Assembly (NCBI GenBank): GCA_029891385.1
Contig: CM057231.1
Span: 61,363,103-61,427,102 of the forward strand
Source of the DNA: Erythroxylum novogranatense
Lineage: Eukaryota > Streptophyta > Magnoliopsida > Malpighiales > Erythroxylaceae
DNA length: 64,000 nt
Direction: 5' to 3'
Below, in pieces: positions 35,690 to 47,777 of this stretch. The position numbers were made by a program, and so were the translations under genes. The stretch's first letter is position 1. Each line of letters starts with the position of its first letter. The notes beneath the pieces are model-generated. The model searched no databases. It was not told where the DNA came from and saw nothing but the letters and a program-made list of their open reading frames with translations.

Positions 35690-38344
35690 TGTAGCGCCCC
35701 CTCACCGTAGAGTATACACCGGGGCGCCCGTAGGTCGTACCGATGCATAACCTACGACGAGGGTGCACTACGATTCGATCATTTCTATACACCTCATGGC
35801 ATCAATATAAGAAAGCAGTAATGATAATTCACTAAATTTTAAAACCAAAAGATCCCTTCTCATTCATTGCATAAAACCTTGAATACAACATCCGGTCATA
35901 TTTACAACTGTACAAGTCCAAAAGAACTAACACAGCTCCTAGATAAGTCATCCACAAAATACCCCAAAAGATCCCCAGCTGACAGACCTGTGGGCCATGC
36001 TCCTCTTGCCGGCACACACAGCAGGAAAAGTCTCACTGACCGGAGCTAGGAGTCACTCTGACGCTGACCTGAAAAATAGATGCAATGTTGGGGTGAGTTT
36101 GCGAACTCAGTGAGAAACCATCATCGATGGTTCACCCAACTTATGCATAGACAAACAATTCACGCTTATATCGTATATATATCACGCATAAGAAATCACA
36201 TGCAACAAATTTCACATTTATAAGGCAATAAGCCTTTCACACAATTCACATTTGGAACATTCATATATGTAATGTGCATGTGACTCTTTCATTTTCTTTC
36301 GTTGTTGTGACCATGCGCCTGAGCTCATATACGTTGAGCCATTGGCTCGAAAACATTGGGCTCCAAAGCCCTAATACGTTGAGCATAAAGCTCGAAAATC
36401 GTTGGGCACGAAGCCCTGTGCATTGAGCTTAAAGCTCTGGATACGGTGGCTACACCGGTCACAACTGCCTTTATCTGATCATACTGTTATGCATGTATGC
36501 ACATGTCCAATTTCTAATACATGCATCTCACTAAAACTTCATATACCTAATTCTCACCATTTGAAACCAATTATGAACAATTATACACAATTAACACTTC
36601 TATATCACAACCTAAATATTTCGGACACCTGTGGTCCGAAATCAATCAAAACAAACACATACAATCCATCCTTAACTCCTCATGGCATATTTGCATATAA
36701 TTAAACACATATAGGTTGAGAAACCAACTAGGTTACTCACCTCAGAACTTCCGAGCTACTTCCGGGAAGTCTCGCCTACGTCGGACGATCGGCGATCCAC
36801 TTGAGCCGCTATAACAATCAAAATATAAATAACATTACTAATTGTATCAATTTCAATGTTCAATGATGCATACTGAATCGAATGATGTACGTATTATATA
36901 CGTGTTATGACATTTCCGACACAATTCAATTTCCGATCTCAAATTCTAATTCCCGAATTCATAATCTCCAAATAAAATTTAATCCATAATTAATTGAACC
37001 ATCAAATTCCTAGATCCCATTATTTAAAACCTCAATTTCATCTCTGAAAAAACAACATCCTCGCATGACGTCGGATCCTCGCCATGAAGCTCCTTTCATT
37101 CCACCTTCGCCATGACGATACACGCCTCGTCATGCGAACCATAGGCTCTTCGTCACGGCTTACGCGATCACAGACGTCGCGACGTGCGCCTTTCCTCCTC
37201 GCCACGGCGCGCTTTGCTGCATGGCTTGTTCTTCATCTTGTGCAAGGCAAACCCACGACATGCCCAGAAAACCCAGAAATTTCTAGATTTTCGACTGATA
37301 TCAACTCCAAATCCAGATTTTCTCCTTACAAACCACTCCTAAATAATTCCATACACATCATACAACTAATCTTTAGCTTCTATTTCACCAAACAACCATT
37401 ATTCCCAAATTTCAACCCTAAAACTAACGAAAATACCCAATCGGAAACCCTACATACCAAATCCTCAAATATTCAAATTAAATCATCCAAATAACTCTAT
37501 AAACCAACCAATCAAACTATATAAAGCAAGATAGAAGTAACTTACTTGATTAATAACCTCAAATCTTCAAAGATCACTCAAATCCAAGCTCATCGACACC
37601 CATGGCTATCACCCAAACAAAACCCATTTTCATCTCTTTTAACCCCAAGCCGTAAGATAGATCCAAGATAAGAGGAAGCAAATAGCAAGAAGGAATCAAC
37701 AAAGAACTCCAAGGAGGATCCACGATGAAGGAAGAAGGAAGAGAAGTTTCTATCGAGAGCAAGGAGAAATCGTGGAGAAAATTTCAAAGGTTAAGCTTTA
37801 TATATCAAAGAATTAATAATAAAGGCTTGTTTGGCAAATTCATTTGCCACAAGTCCCAATCCGGACCACCTCAAGTCAGTTTCAAATTCTAATTTCTCCC
37901 GAATTTCAATGGCTAAACCCTAATTCCTCAAATCAAATTTCTAACCTGTCCATGCCATTGGATAATCAATTTCGAAACCGGACATTCAAATAACCACCAT
38001 TGATCAATTTTCCATCAAGCCTATTGTTCAAAATTCCGAAAAATTCTATAAATACTCAAAAATAGAAAACTTATTATCATATACTCCAATTTCATAATTC
38101 AACTTCCTAACTTTCATTTCTAACTCAAATTTAATCCTCGAGCATATTTTGACCTAATTATCACACATGTCCTAATCATCTCCAAATTCAAATTATCCAA
38201 ATCAAATTGGGATATGTCATACATGTATGTACGTACGAATGCCAATAAAATCATTGCCAATTATACACAAATTCAAAAATACATGCACATGCCAAATACG
38301 AATGCAATGAACTGTATCCATCCCATCGGTGACGGGATGTTACA
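35690..38344 (-). repeat. 3' LTR of the chromovirus
   Basis: On the plus strand it runs TGTAGCGCCCCCTC to ACGGGATGTTACA, 2655 bp. It matches 42984-45650 over almost its whole length except for a CpG-rich block at 37060-37260. The conserved double stem-loop is at 36090-36137. Open frames within it (for example 37084-37494) are LTR artefacts. Confidence 0.95.
37060..37260. repeat. CpG-rich cassette in the chromovirus 3' LTR
   Basis: A block of GACGTCG, CGCCATGACG, TCGCGACGTGCGC and CCACGGCGCG words in an A/T-rich LTR. It corresponds to 44340-44580 in the other LTR but the two differ heavily, while sequence on both sides is nearly the same. Confidence 0.85.
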
Positions 38345-38360
38345 ATTCTCCCCTCCTAAA
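38345..38360 (-). other. Polypurine tract of the chromovirus
   Basis: On the minus strand TTTAGGAGGGGAGAAT lies directly before the 3' LTR start TGTAACATCCC. This is the expected place and composition for the plus-strand DNA primer. Confidence 0.88.
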
Positions 38361-38368
38361 ATAAAATT

Positions 38369-39445
38369 TCATCCCGAAATTTTCTTACCTGACTGATCAA
38401 ACAGATGAGGGTACTGCCTCCTCATGTGCTCCTCAGTCTCCCAAGTCGCCTCCTCTGATGAGTGGTTCTTCCAAAGGACTTTCACCAATGGAATCACCCT
38501 GGATCTCAACTGTTTCACCCGCGATCCAATAATCCGCACTAGCTCCTCAACATAACTCAGATCACTGGCTATCTCAATCTCCTGAGCCGGAATCACATGA
38601 GTCGGGTCAGAACGATATCTCCGAAACATGCTCACGTGGAACACATCGTGAAGCTGCGACATCTCACTCGGCAAGGCCAACCTATAGGCCAACGGTCCAA
38701 TCCTCTCGGTAATCTCATATGGACCGATATATCGAGGACTCAACTTGCCCTTACGGCCAAATCGGAGAACTCCTCTCCACGGAGACACTATGAGGAACAC
38801 TCTATCACCCACAGCATACTCCATCTCTCTCCGATGCTGATCCACATAACTCTTCTGCCTGTCCTGAGCCGCCTTGATGCGACTCCGGATCAACTGTACC
38901 TTATCAACCGTATCCTGGATCAGCTCGGGACCCTCTATCATCCTCATACCCTCTTCATCCCAATAAAGAGGGGATCTACACGGTCTCCCATATAACGCCT
39001 CATACGGTGCCATGCCAATGCTACTCTGGTACTGATTATTATAAGCAAACTCTACCAGAGGCAAATACTGATCCCAAGCACCTCGGAACTCCAATACACA
39101 GGCTCTCAACATATCCTCAACAGTCTGGATAGTCCTCTCACTCTGTCCATCTGTTTGAGGATGAAACGCTGTGCTGAAGTTCAATCTCGTCCCCATAGCT
39201 GACTGTAAACTCCTCCAGAACCTCGAAGTAAACCTGGGATCCCTATCTGACACTATCAATACCGGGACCCCATGCAGTCGAACTATCTCTGCTATATACT
39301 TCTGGGCCAACTGATCGAGGGTATTGCTCTCCCTCACTGGCAAGAAGTGAGCCGATTTAGTCAACCGGTCCACTATGACCCAGATAACATCACACTGCCT
39401 CGGCGTCCTGGGCAACCCCATAATAAAGTCTATCGTAATGCGCTC
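38369..39445 (-). pseudogene. Chromovirus integrase core and chromodomain
   Basis: A frame of 350 codons (38369-39421), plus a few codons after an upstream stop, carries the integrase core: VDRLTKSAHFLP, SDRDPRFTSRFW, and FHPQTDGQSERTIQ with the catalytic Glu. The GPY/F region is IGPYEITERIGPLAYRLALP, followed by LHDVFHVSMFRRY. The C-terminal chromodomain ends EATWETEEHMRRQYPHLF. Chromodomains in this group bind modified histone tails and guide insertion to heterochromatin. The separation from the RNase H/zinc part is one nonsense codon (39446-39448), where the family has Trp in PEWKWERI. Confidence 0.95.
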
Positions 39446-40346
39446 CTATTTCCACTCCGGAATGGGCAACGAATGCAATCTCCCAACTGGGACCTGGTGC
39501 TCAGCCTTAACCTGCTGGCACGTTAGACACCGAGAAACAAACTCCGCTATATGCCTCTTCATACCTGGCCACCAGAAATGTAACTTAAGAGTGCGATACA
39601 TCTTGGTGACACCAGGATGCATGGCATAAGCAGCCAAATGAGCCTCCTCTAAGATCTCACGCCTCAGATCCTCCACGTCCGGAACACATAACCTCTGGCC
39701 CATCCATAACGAACAATTTCTCAACTCAAACTCAGATAGCCATCCAGATCTAACTCTATCAATCAGCCTCACCAATACTGGATCCTGATCCTGCACTCTC
39801 CTAATCCGATCATGTAACACTGGCCTCAGCCTCAAAGTCGCAATCAGAGCTCCATCCTGACTCAAATCCATCTGCACATTAAGAGCTCTCAACTGAACTA
39901 AACACGTCAACCTCGAAACCTGAATCTGAGCTGCACTACCATGTGATCTCCTACTCAATGCATCTGCCACCACATTAGCCTTTCCTGGGTGGTACTCAAT
40001 AGTGCAGTCGTAATCCTTAAGCAGCTCTAACCATCTCCTCTGCCTCAGATTCAGCTCTCTCTGACTCAACAAGTACCTCAAGCTTTTATGATCGGTGAAG
40101 ATCTGGAACGTCTCCCCATACAGATAATGTCTCCAGATCTTCAAAGCGAATACAACTGCTGCTAACTCCAAGTCATGCACAGGATAATTAATCTCATGAG
40201 ATCTCAACTGCCTCAAGCATATGCTATAACTCTCCCATCGCCGCATCAACACACAAACCTAAACCTCGCTGCAAGCATCACTAAACACCTCAAAGCCTCC
40301 TCGCCCAAATGGCGTGGCCAACACCGGCAACAGAGTCAATCGATGT
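39446..40346 (-). pseudogene. Chromovirus RNase H and integrase zinc finger
   Basis: RNase H text includes [31 protein letters not shown] and the junction [16 protein letters not shown]. The integrase zinc finger follows with [11 protein letters not shown] and [12 protein letters not shown]. The start of RNase H near 40210-40346 is frameshifted: VLATPFGRGGFEVFSDA and VLMRRW sit in different frames. The stop TAG at 39446-39448 ends it just before the integrase core. Confidence 0.93.
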
Positions 40347-40347
40347 A

Positions 40348-41358
40348 TCAGCTCCTCAAAATCCTCTGGCACTCATCTATCCAACTGAAGGCTACTCCCT
40401 TCCTCAGAAGTCTTGTCAAAGGGGCGGAGATCACTGAAAACCCCTTGACAAACCTCCGGTGATATCCTGCCAATCCGAGGAAACTCCTCAACTCTGACAC
40501 GCTCCTCGGAATCTCCCAACTCCTCACTGCCTCAATCTTGTGAGGATCCACCCGGATACCCTCACCAGATACAATGTGGCCTAGGAACACCACCTCATCC
40601 AGCCAAAATTTACACTTAGTGAATTTGGCATACAACTGCCTCTCTCTCATAATCTGCAGCACTATCCTCAGATGCTCCACATGCTCCTGTCTAGACCTCG
40701 AATACACTAGGATATCATCAATGAATACGATCACAAACTGGTCCAGGTATGGCTGAAAGACCCTATTCATCAAGGCCATGAAGGCTGCCGGGGCATTAGT
40801 CAACCCGAACGGCATCACTAAGAACTCGTAATGCCTATACCTGCTCCTGAAAGCACTCTTAGGCACATCGGCCTCTGCGATCCTCAACTGATAGTATCCG
40901 GATCTCAAATCCAACTTGGTAAACACCTGAGCTCCCTGCAACTGATCAAATAAGTCATCGATCCTAGGCAGTGGGTACTTATTCTTAACAGTAACCCGAT
41001 TAAGCTACCTATAATCGATGCAAAGCCTCATAGTCCCGTCCTTCTTCTTCACAAACAATACCGGAGCTCCCCACGGCAAAACACTCGGCCTGATAAACCC
41101 CTTATCCAATAACTCCTGCAGCTGAGCCTTAAGCTCCCTCAGTTCCACTGGTGCCATCCTATACGGAGGTATCGATATAGGAGCGGTACCTGGAACGAGG
41201 TCTATCTCGAACTCTATCTCCCGATCCGGCGGCAAACCCGATAACTCCTCGGGAAACACATCTGGGAACTCCCTGATCACAGGGACATCCTGCAGACTCT
41301 GCTGCACTCTGGAATCCACCACATGCGCCAAATAAGCCTCACAGCCACCTCGCATCAA
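40348..41358 (-). pseudogene. Chromovirus reverse transcriptase
   Basis: The upstream part (41005-41358) reads [21 protein letters not shown], then a [12 protein letters not shown] segment and [21 protein letters not shown] codon at 41005-41007 replaces the Gln of YRQLN. In the same frame it continues with [26 protein letters not shown], catalytic [10 protein letters not shown] (about 40704-40734) and [12 protein letters not shown]. With the stop corrected the domain would be complete; as it stands it is dead. A frame change occurs at about 40348 on entering RNase H. Confidence 0.95.
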
Positions 41359-41400
41359 CCTCGAGCACTCGAAATGAGATCATCCCGGCGGCATCGCCGA

Positions 41401-41840
41401 CTAACGCCAAACACAACCCTCGGTGACCAGAGACTCAATCTCCAAATAATAATCCAAAATAGCCCTATGGGCAGTGAGCCAGTCCATCTCCAAAATCAAA
41501 TCAATCTCGCGAAGGGGCAACACAATCAGATCTGCACTCAATACCACTGAATCAACCCGAATCGGACACCCCTTGCAGACCTCACCTAAAGCAAGAGTAC
41601 TACCCGAGGTGTACTCACTTGCAACCCATATCAGTAACATCTCCCTATCCACATGCAATCTACATGCCACATGCGGTGCAATAAATGAATCGTGGACCCT
41701 GGATCTATCAATGCATACACCTCAATATCTGAGAGTAGAAGCAAACCTGCAACCACCTCGGGAGAATCCTGGGCCTCCTGCTTGGTCATGGCGTAGACCA
41801 CGGCACGATCGACTTCTGCCTCGTCCTCGGTCCCCACAAA
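41401..41840 (-). pseudogene. Chromovirus aspartic protease
   Basis: The frame at 41631-41837 has YALIDPGSTIHLL, where DPGST is the retropepsin active site of this family. A frameshift near 41640 moves to another frame (41401-41670) with CRIRV-like text, LIVLPLREIDLILEMDWL and HRAILDY. Plus-strand frames over the same interval are shadows. Confidence 0.9.
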
Positions 41841-41849
41841 GGAATCTCC

Positions 41850-42900
41850 GCTACCTCGGCTCCGCCTCCCCTAAATCCAGTCCATCACACGGCTCTGCAG
41901 ATCGTCGAGCTACTACCAGCTCTCCCACTAGCGGCTGATTGAACTCCCAAAGTCAAAGGACAACTCCAATCATGTGATCCATAGATCCACATGCTAAACG
42001 AGCTTCACACTCTCAAAGACTCTCCATCGTGCCTCTTATCACAATGTACACAAACCGCAAAGCTCGTCTCCGCCCTCTGCCACCACTATCTGCCGCCACT
42101 ACTAATCTGTCCAAATCTCCTCTCGGCTGTAACTCGATCGCTCAATCCCCTGCTGATCTGAATCGCTCAAGGCGTCGCCTTTCAGCTCCTACTAGAGCTA
42201 CCCGACTATCACTGATCTCTTGCCTCCGAGCCTTGACCGGTCTCTCTCGGCTCTGTCTCGGAAGTCTGCTCTATCCTCACGGCAATGCTCAACTCCACAA
42301 TGTGCCCATATCGGACCGGCTAACACAGCACGAATCTCCAGATTCAGCCCTCCCTCAAATCTCCGCACCTATCACCTCGAGGCAATCGAGCAGACGATAT
42401 GTCGACAAATCATTAAACCCGACCTCGTGAGTCACCATCGACATCGACCCTGCCTCACTTCAAAGAACTCCTGCATCTTCATCTCCAAATAGACCTTGGG
42501 CAAGAAATTATCTCGAAAGGTCCTCAGAAAATCGGCCCAAGTCAACACACACGGCCTGGTGGAGCTACCCGGGATAGTCTTCCACCACTGATATGCCGGA
42601 CCCTGAAGCAAAGAAACGGCATAATCAAAGCGCTCCTCAGGGTCGCAATCCATCTGATCTAGGACCCGCTCGGTCCTCTCCAACCATCCTCACCTCCGCA
42701 GGTCTCATGCTGCCATAAAGTCCACGACCCCGCCACGCAGACGATCATACCTCCGCTCTCGTCTCATGGGAACTTTAGGAGGCTGCTCCTCATGCAGAGG
42801 TACAGAAGACTCCCTACTCTCTCCGACTGATCCTTGGTCAGCTGGTTGATCAACTTGATCACCAAAGATGAATGACCTACAATAAAACCACCATTCCAAT
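41850..42900 (-). pseudogene. Chromovirus gag with degenerate zinc knuckles
   Basis: The N-terminal part is 42705-42899, near the PBS. The capsid part at 42432-42683 reads VLDQMDCDPEERFDYAV, GPAYQWWKT and TWADFLRTFRDNFLP, typical of plant chromovirus Gag. Near 41960-42050 a nucleocapsid stretch gives CVHCDKRHDGES, then CGSMDHMI, so two zinc-knuckle-like groups are present in damaged form. Several frameshifts separate the parts. Confidence 0.87.
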
Positions 42901-42966
42901 CAATTTCTTACTTTTCATACAAAATTCAAGCCTAAAATATACTATGCCCAAAAGATGCCAAACTAT

Positions 42967-42980
42967 GCTCTGATACCACC
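42967..42980 (-). other. Primer-binding site of the chromovirus
   Basis: The plus strand reads GCTCTGATACCACC; on the minus strand this includes TGGTATCAGAGC, a perfect copy of the usual site for initiator tRNA-Met. It lies 3 bp after the 5' LTR end. Confidence 0.95.
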
Positions 42981-42983
42981 TAA

Positions 42984-45650
42984 TGTAGCGCCCCCTCACC
43001 ATAGAGTATACACCGGGGCGCCCGTAGGTCGTACCGATGCATAACTTACGACGAGGGTGCACTACGATTCGATCATTTCTATACACCTCATGGAATCAAT
43101 ATAAGAAAGCAGTAATGATAATTCACTAAATTTTAAAACCAAAAGATCCCTTCTCATTCATTGCATAAAACCCTGAATACAACATCCGGTCATATTTACA
43201 ACTGCATAAGTCCAAAAACTAACACACTCCTAGATAAGTCATCCACAAAATATCCCGAAGATCCCGGTGATAGACACATGGGCCATGCTCCTCTTGCCGC
43301 ACACACAGCAGGAAAAGTCTCACTGACCGGAGCTAGGAGTCACTCTAACGCTGACCTAAAAAATAGATGCAATGTTGGGGTGAGTTTGCGAACTCAGTGA
43401 GAAACCATCATCGATGGTTCACCCAACATATGTATAGACAAACAATTCACGCTATATCGTACATATATCACAGACAAGAAATCACATGCAATCAAATTTC
43501 ACATTTATAAGGCAATAAGCCTTTCACACAATTCACATTTGGAACATTCATATATGTAATGTGCATGTGACTCTTTCATTTTCTTTCGTTGTTGTGACCG
43601 TGCGCCTGAGCTCATATACGTTGAGTCATTGGCTCTGAAAACATTGGGCTCCAAAAGCCCTAATACGCTGAGCATAAAGCTCGAAAATCGTTGGGCACGA
43701 AGCCCTGTGCGTTGAGCTTAAAGCTCTGGATACGGTGGCTACACCGGTCACAACTGCCTTTATCTGATCATACTGTTATGCATGTATGCACATGTCCAAT
43801 TTCTAATACATGCATCTCACTAAAACTTCATATACCTAATTTTCACCATTTGAAACCAATTATGAACAATTATACACAATTAACACTTCTATATCACAAC
43901 CCAAATATTTCGGACACCTGTGGTCTGAAATCAATCAAAAAAACACATACAATCCATCCTTAACTCCTCATGGCATATTTGCATAAAATTAAACACATAT
44001 AGGTTGAGAAACCAACTAGGTTACTCACCTCAGAACTTTCGAGCTACTGTCGGAAGTCTCGCCTACGTCGGACGATCGGCGATCCACTTGAGCCGTTATA
44101 ACAATCAAAATATAAATAACATTACTAATTTTATCAATTTCAATGTTCAATGATGCATACGAATCGAATGATGTACGTACTATACGTGTTATGACATTTT
44201 TGACACAATTCTGAATTTCCCGATCTCAAATTCTAATTCTCGAATTCATAATCTCCAAATAAAATTTAATCCATAATTAATTGAACCATCAAATTCCTAG
44301 ATCCCATTATTTAAAACCTCAATTTCATCTCCAAAAAATAGCATCCCTCGCCGCGACGTCAGATCCCTTGCCGCGGTGAGCTCCCCTTTGATTCCACCTT
44401 CGCACATGCACGTATACATCGCCTCGTCATGGCAAAATCATACGTCTTCTCACACGGCAGTCGCATCACAGACGTCATGACGACGCTTTTTCCTCTCCAC
44501 AAGGCGCTTCTTCGCGACGTCTTGAACAATCGCTCGCCAAGGCGTGTTTCTTCATCTTGTGCGTACAACCACGGACACGCCTTTTCAGATTTTGACTGAT
44601 ATCAACTCCAAATCAAGATTTTCTCCTTACAAACCACTCCTAAATAATTCCATACACATCATACAACTAATCTTTAGCTTCTATTTCACCAAACAACTAT
44701 TATTCCCAAATTTCAACCCTAAAACTAACGAAAATACCTAATCGGAAACCCTATATACCAAATCCTCAAATATTCAAATTAAATCATCCAAATAACTCTA
44801 TAAACCAACCAATCAAACTATATAAAGCAAGATAGAAGTAACTTACTTGATTAATAACCTCAAATCTTCAAAGATCACTCAAATCCAAGCTCATCGACAC
44901 CCACGGCTATCACCCAAACAAAACCCATTTTCATCTCTTTTAACCCCAAGCCAGAAGATAGATCCAAGATAGAAGAGGAAGCAAATAGCAAGAAGGAATC
45001 AACAGCAACTCCAAGGAGGATACACGATGAAGGAAGAAGGAAGAGGAAGTTTCTATCAGGAGCAAGGAGAAATCGTGGAGAAATTTTCAAAGGTTAAGCT
45101 TTATATATCAAAGAATTAATAAGGCTTGTTTGGCAAATTCATTTGCCACAAGTCCGAATCCGGACCACCTCAAGTCAGTTTCAAATTCTAATTTCTCCCG
45201 AATTCCAATGGCTAAACCCTAATTCCTCAAATCAAATTTCTAACCTGTCCATGCCATTGGATAATCAATTTCGAAACCGGACATTCAAATAACCAGTCAT
45301 TGATCAATTTTCCAGTCCGGGCCTATTGCTCCGAAAATTCCAGAAAAATTCCTATAAATCCTCAAAAATAGAAAACTTATTATCATATACTCCAATTTCA
45401 TAATTCAACTTCCTAACTTTCATTTCTAACTCAAATTCAATCCTCGAGCCTATTTTGACCTAATTATCACACATGTCCTAATCATCTCCAAATTCAAATT
45501 ATCCAAATCAAATCGAGATATGTCATGTATGTATGTACGTACGAATGCCAATAAAATCATTGCCAATTATACACAAATTCAAAAATGCATGCACATGCCA
45601 AATACGAATGCAATGAACTGTATCCATCCCATCGGTGACGGGATGTTACA
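42984..45650 (-). repeat. 5' LTR of the chromovirus
   Basis: This 2667-bp LTR is the partner of 35690-38344. Small indels and substitutions are scattered. The CpG-rich block at 44340-44580 differs strongly from its partner. The conserved double stem-loop is at 43379-43426. The plus-strand right end GGGATGTTACA is followed directly by host sequence TTCACGGATTCCCC. Confidence 0.95.
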
Positions 45651-45904
45651 TTCACGGATTCCCCTAAGTTCACGGCTACATAGGACCATTATGTGGAAAT
45701 GTGTAGTATGTTCTATTTTTGGACCAACCCAAACTATTCTGATGTATTTATATGCTCATGATATATTGATAAGATTGATGCATACATGATTTGTTTTATT
45801 TGTGATTTTGGTTTAAAATTTAAGAACCATGTGTTTTATGATTCAATAAGAATTTTCTATGACAATGAACATTTTAAAATGATTTTGCTTGTTATTCGTT
45901 ATAA

Positions 45905-45945
45905 ACTTGTTACCCACGAGCTTTTAAGCTCACCCCCTCTTTTCG
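45905..45945 (+). promoter_or_regulatory. Stem-loop followed by CACCC in family B LTR
   Basis: GAGCTTTTAAGCTC (6-bp stem) followed by ACCCCC lies near 45918-45936. Related stems occur in other copies near 18175, 30190, 51372 and 53218. It may be the counterpart of the family A stem TGAGTT...AACTCACC. Function unknown. Confidence 0.5.
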
Positions 45946-46838
45946 TCCCATCTTCAAGTGAAGAAAATGAGATCGAGTAACCAAGAGTCGAGGCGTCATT
46001 CTACTTTTGCAATGTTTCTGTATATTAAGTTAGATTTTGTAAAAGCAAGACTTTAGATGCATTTCGAGAATTAATGGGTTTGGTATCTTTTGTAATTTGG
46101 ATTTTGATACCATTGATGTAATGTGGCTTAGAATGCCATTAAAGCTTTGTAAACTCCTATTTACTGTTAATGAATTATGAATTGTGTATGGATAATGTTG
46201 AGTTAGAATTTGATATATTTTGAAGAAGTTATCAACTTGAGATGATGACTTTTGAACATAAATTATGGATATGTATATACATATAAGTGAGATATTATGG
46301 AAGAAGGAAAGATAGGATTTTTATGAATGGTGAGAATTAGTTGGAAGGGATGAGTCAAAAAAGTAGAGATTAGGGAGTTTAATGAAGTAAGGTTGGTAAT
46401 TGAAAGGTTATGCTCATGACTTTCCAAGTTGTACATTGCAAATATCAAGTTTTTCACAAGGTTCAAATTGGGTTTCTTATTTTAGTGAAAAAATCTAGAT
46501 TGATCTAGGCTGAATTAGACAAAGTTATCTTCTTCAAAGTTGTATCTTATCTTTCTAGCTTTCCATTGATATATAGTGTGAAATTTTTGGACAATGGAGT
46601 TGGGAGATATGATCATTAGAAGTTTTTGATGTTGTTTAGGATGGACTTTTGGGACAGCTACATTGATTTGAAAATTTTAACCTTGTAGAGGCAGAAATTG
46701 TTTTTAAGTTCTTCATGGAATTGTAGATTTAGAATTCTTCTTTAAAACGGTCCAAGAATAAGGTTAATATGATATTTTTATTAAAAGTTATGCTCATTTT
46801 ACCAAGATAGATCGGAGGAAGAAAAGAGAAAAAAGGAA

Positions 46839-46900
46839 GTCGCAATCGCGACTCTGTGGAAAGTTCGAGCAAGTCGCGTTGCGGACGTGCGCCAAGGCGC
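46839..46900. repeat. CpG-rich hairpin cassette in family B LTR
   Basis: GTCGCAATCGCGAC (46839-46852), then a GTCGCGTTGCGGAC-like unit (about 46873-46886) and GCGCCAAGGCGC (46889-46900) are successive inverted repeats in otherwise A/T-rich LTR sequence. Confidence 0.8.
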
Positions 46901-47777
46901 GATCGTGTATAGATCTTCCCCCCATCCTGAACATGTTCCACTCTTTTGACCATAAATTTGTTGTTTGACCTCCAAATTACCTGATTTTTAAAACATTGGA
47001 TTCGTAACACTTTTCTCTATCTCTCCAAAAAAATTTATAGCTTTTGGTATTAATTTGAAAAATATTGATTGAATCAAAGTGACGGGATCGGTTAGAAGAG
47101 TATGAGTTGGATATTTTTACTAAACATACATCAGTATTTTGATGATATCTTGATCTGTAGCCAAATGAGATGATTTTTGTTTCTAAATAATCTAGAAACA
47201 TAGAGCTACAAAATATTTGAAGGATTAAAATTTTAATTTAGTATGTACGACTATCAATTTCATGATGGAAGTTAAGCATAGTGTACTGTTTTAGTCTAAG
47301 AACAACCCAAAAATGTTTGGGGTCATTAGAAACTTAAGACAATGGGGAACAAATATTCTTAAGAAGTCAAATTGAAATTCTAGTTAGAGGTTTCCCAAAA
47401 TCTGTTCGAAAATAAAAGAAATGAGTTTGTTTTTTATGTTTGACTAGTGTGGGCATGCCACCCATGTGGGATGATGGCTAATGAAGGTTCATTGAAACAA
47501 CCCTACAAGATAATATGCAAGCTCAAGTCTTATGGTATTTTTCAAGCAATAGTTGGGTTCTAGAAACGGTGCCCAACAGTTGTGATATCAGAGCGAGAGT
47601 TGGACTCCACAAATACGGGGTAATGAAGATCACATTTTATGACTCCGAATGTTGGGCTTTGGAAATAGGGTCCAACACTTAAACAAAATTTTATGTAAGT
47701 TAATAGGTATCCAATTAATCCTTGTGGCAACAATATCTTTATATTACAAGTTACGATCTGTATACTTATAGTATTGA

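Larger units (their letters stand above)
35690..45650 (-). mobile_element. Nearly complete Ty3/gypsy chromovirus (Tekay-like), family A
   Basis: Two long LTRs (35690-38344 and 42984-45650) surround a PBS, gag, protease, reverse transcriptase, RNase H and integrase with a C-terminal chromodomain, in that order on the minus strand. TTCAT (35685-35689) and TTCAC (45651-45655) flank it and differ by one base; the family B host consensus has TTCAC here. It is the youngest-looking insertion in the window, with LTRs alike over most of their length. At least two nonsense codons and some frameshifts disable the coding region. It inserted into a family B LTR. Confidence 0.95.
34649..47677 (+). mobile_element. 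Family B element: LTR, PBS and a 3' LTR tail, split by the chromovirus
   Basis: LTR sequence runs 34649-35689 and 45656-47578, starting TGTTGGCCCC and ending GTGCCCAACA. A primer-binding-like stretch with TATCAGAGC follows (47580-47594). About 35 bp later a second LTR terminus (47630-47677, ending GGGTCCAACA) appears. Almost all internal sequence is therefore deleted between the PBS and the last 50 bp of the 3' LTR. Candidate target duplication: TTTAA at 34644-34648, CTTAA at 47678-47682. The LTR part around the insertion matches 52830-52930. Confidence 0.75.
33537..47777 (+). mobile_element. Family C (Athila-like) LTR, split by a nested family B element
   Basis: The left part 33537-34648 starts TGAGTATGTTTTTAAG and resembles the start of the family C solo LTR; the right part is about 47683-47777. 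GGTTTT repeats at 33531-33536 and 47778-47783, a likely target duplication. The sum of the parts, about 1.2 kb, fits the 1.38-kb solo LTR of the same family. A hairpin CATGCCATAATCGTGGCATG lies at 33782-33801. Right-end bases do not show a clean CA, so that boundary is approximate. Confidence 0.65.

Noticed and set aside
37084..37494. 136-codon frame in the chromovirus LTR
   Set aside because: It begins in the CpG-rich cassette and is broken in the partner LTR, so it is not a conserved LTR-encoded protein.
41323..42492. Plus-strand open frames of 75-154 codons opposite the chromovirus gag/protease
   Set aside because: They are antisense shadows of minus-strand gag and protease text, which carries the recognisable motifs.
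42967..42980. Possible tRNA gene sequence
   Set aside because: Only the primer-binding-site match to the tRNA 3' end is present; no cloverleaf can be formed around it.
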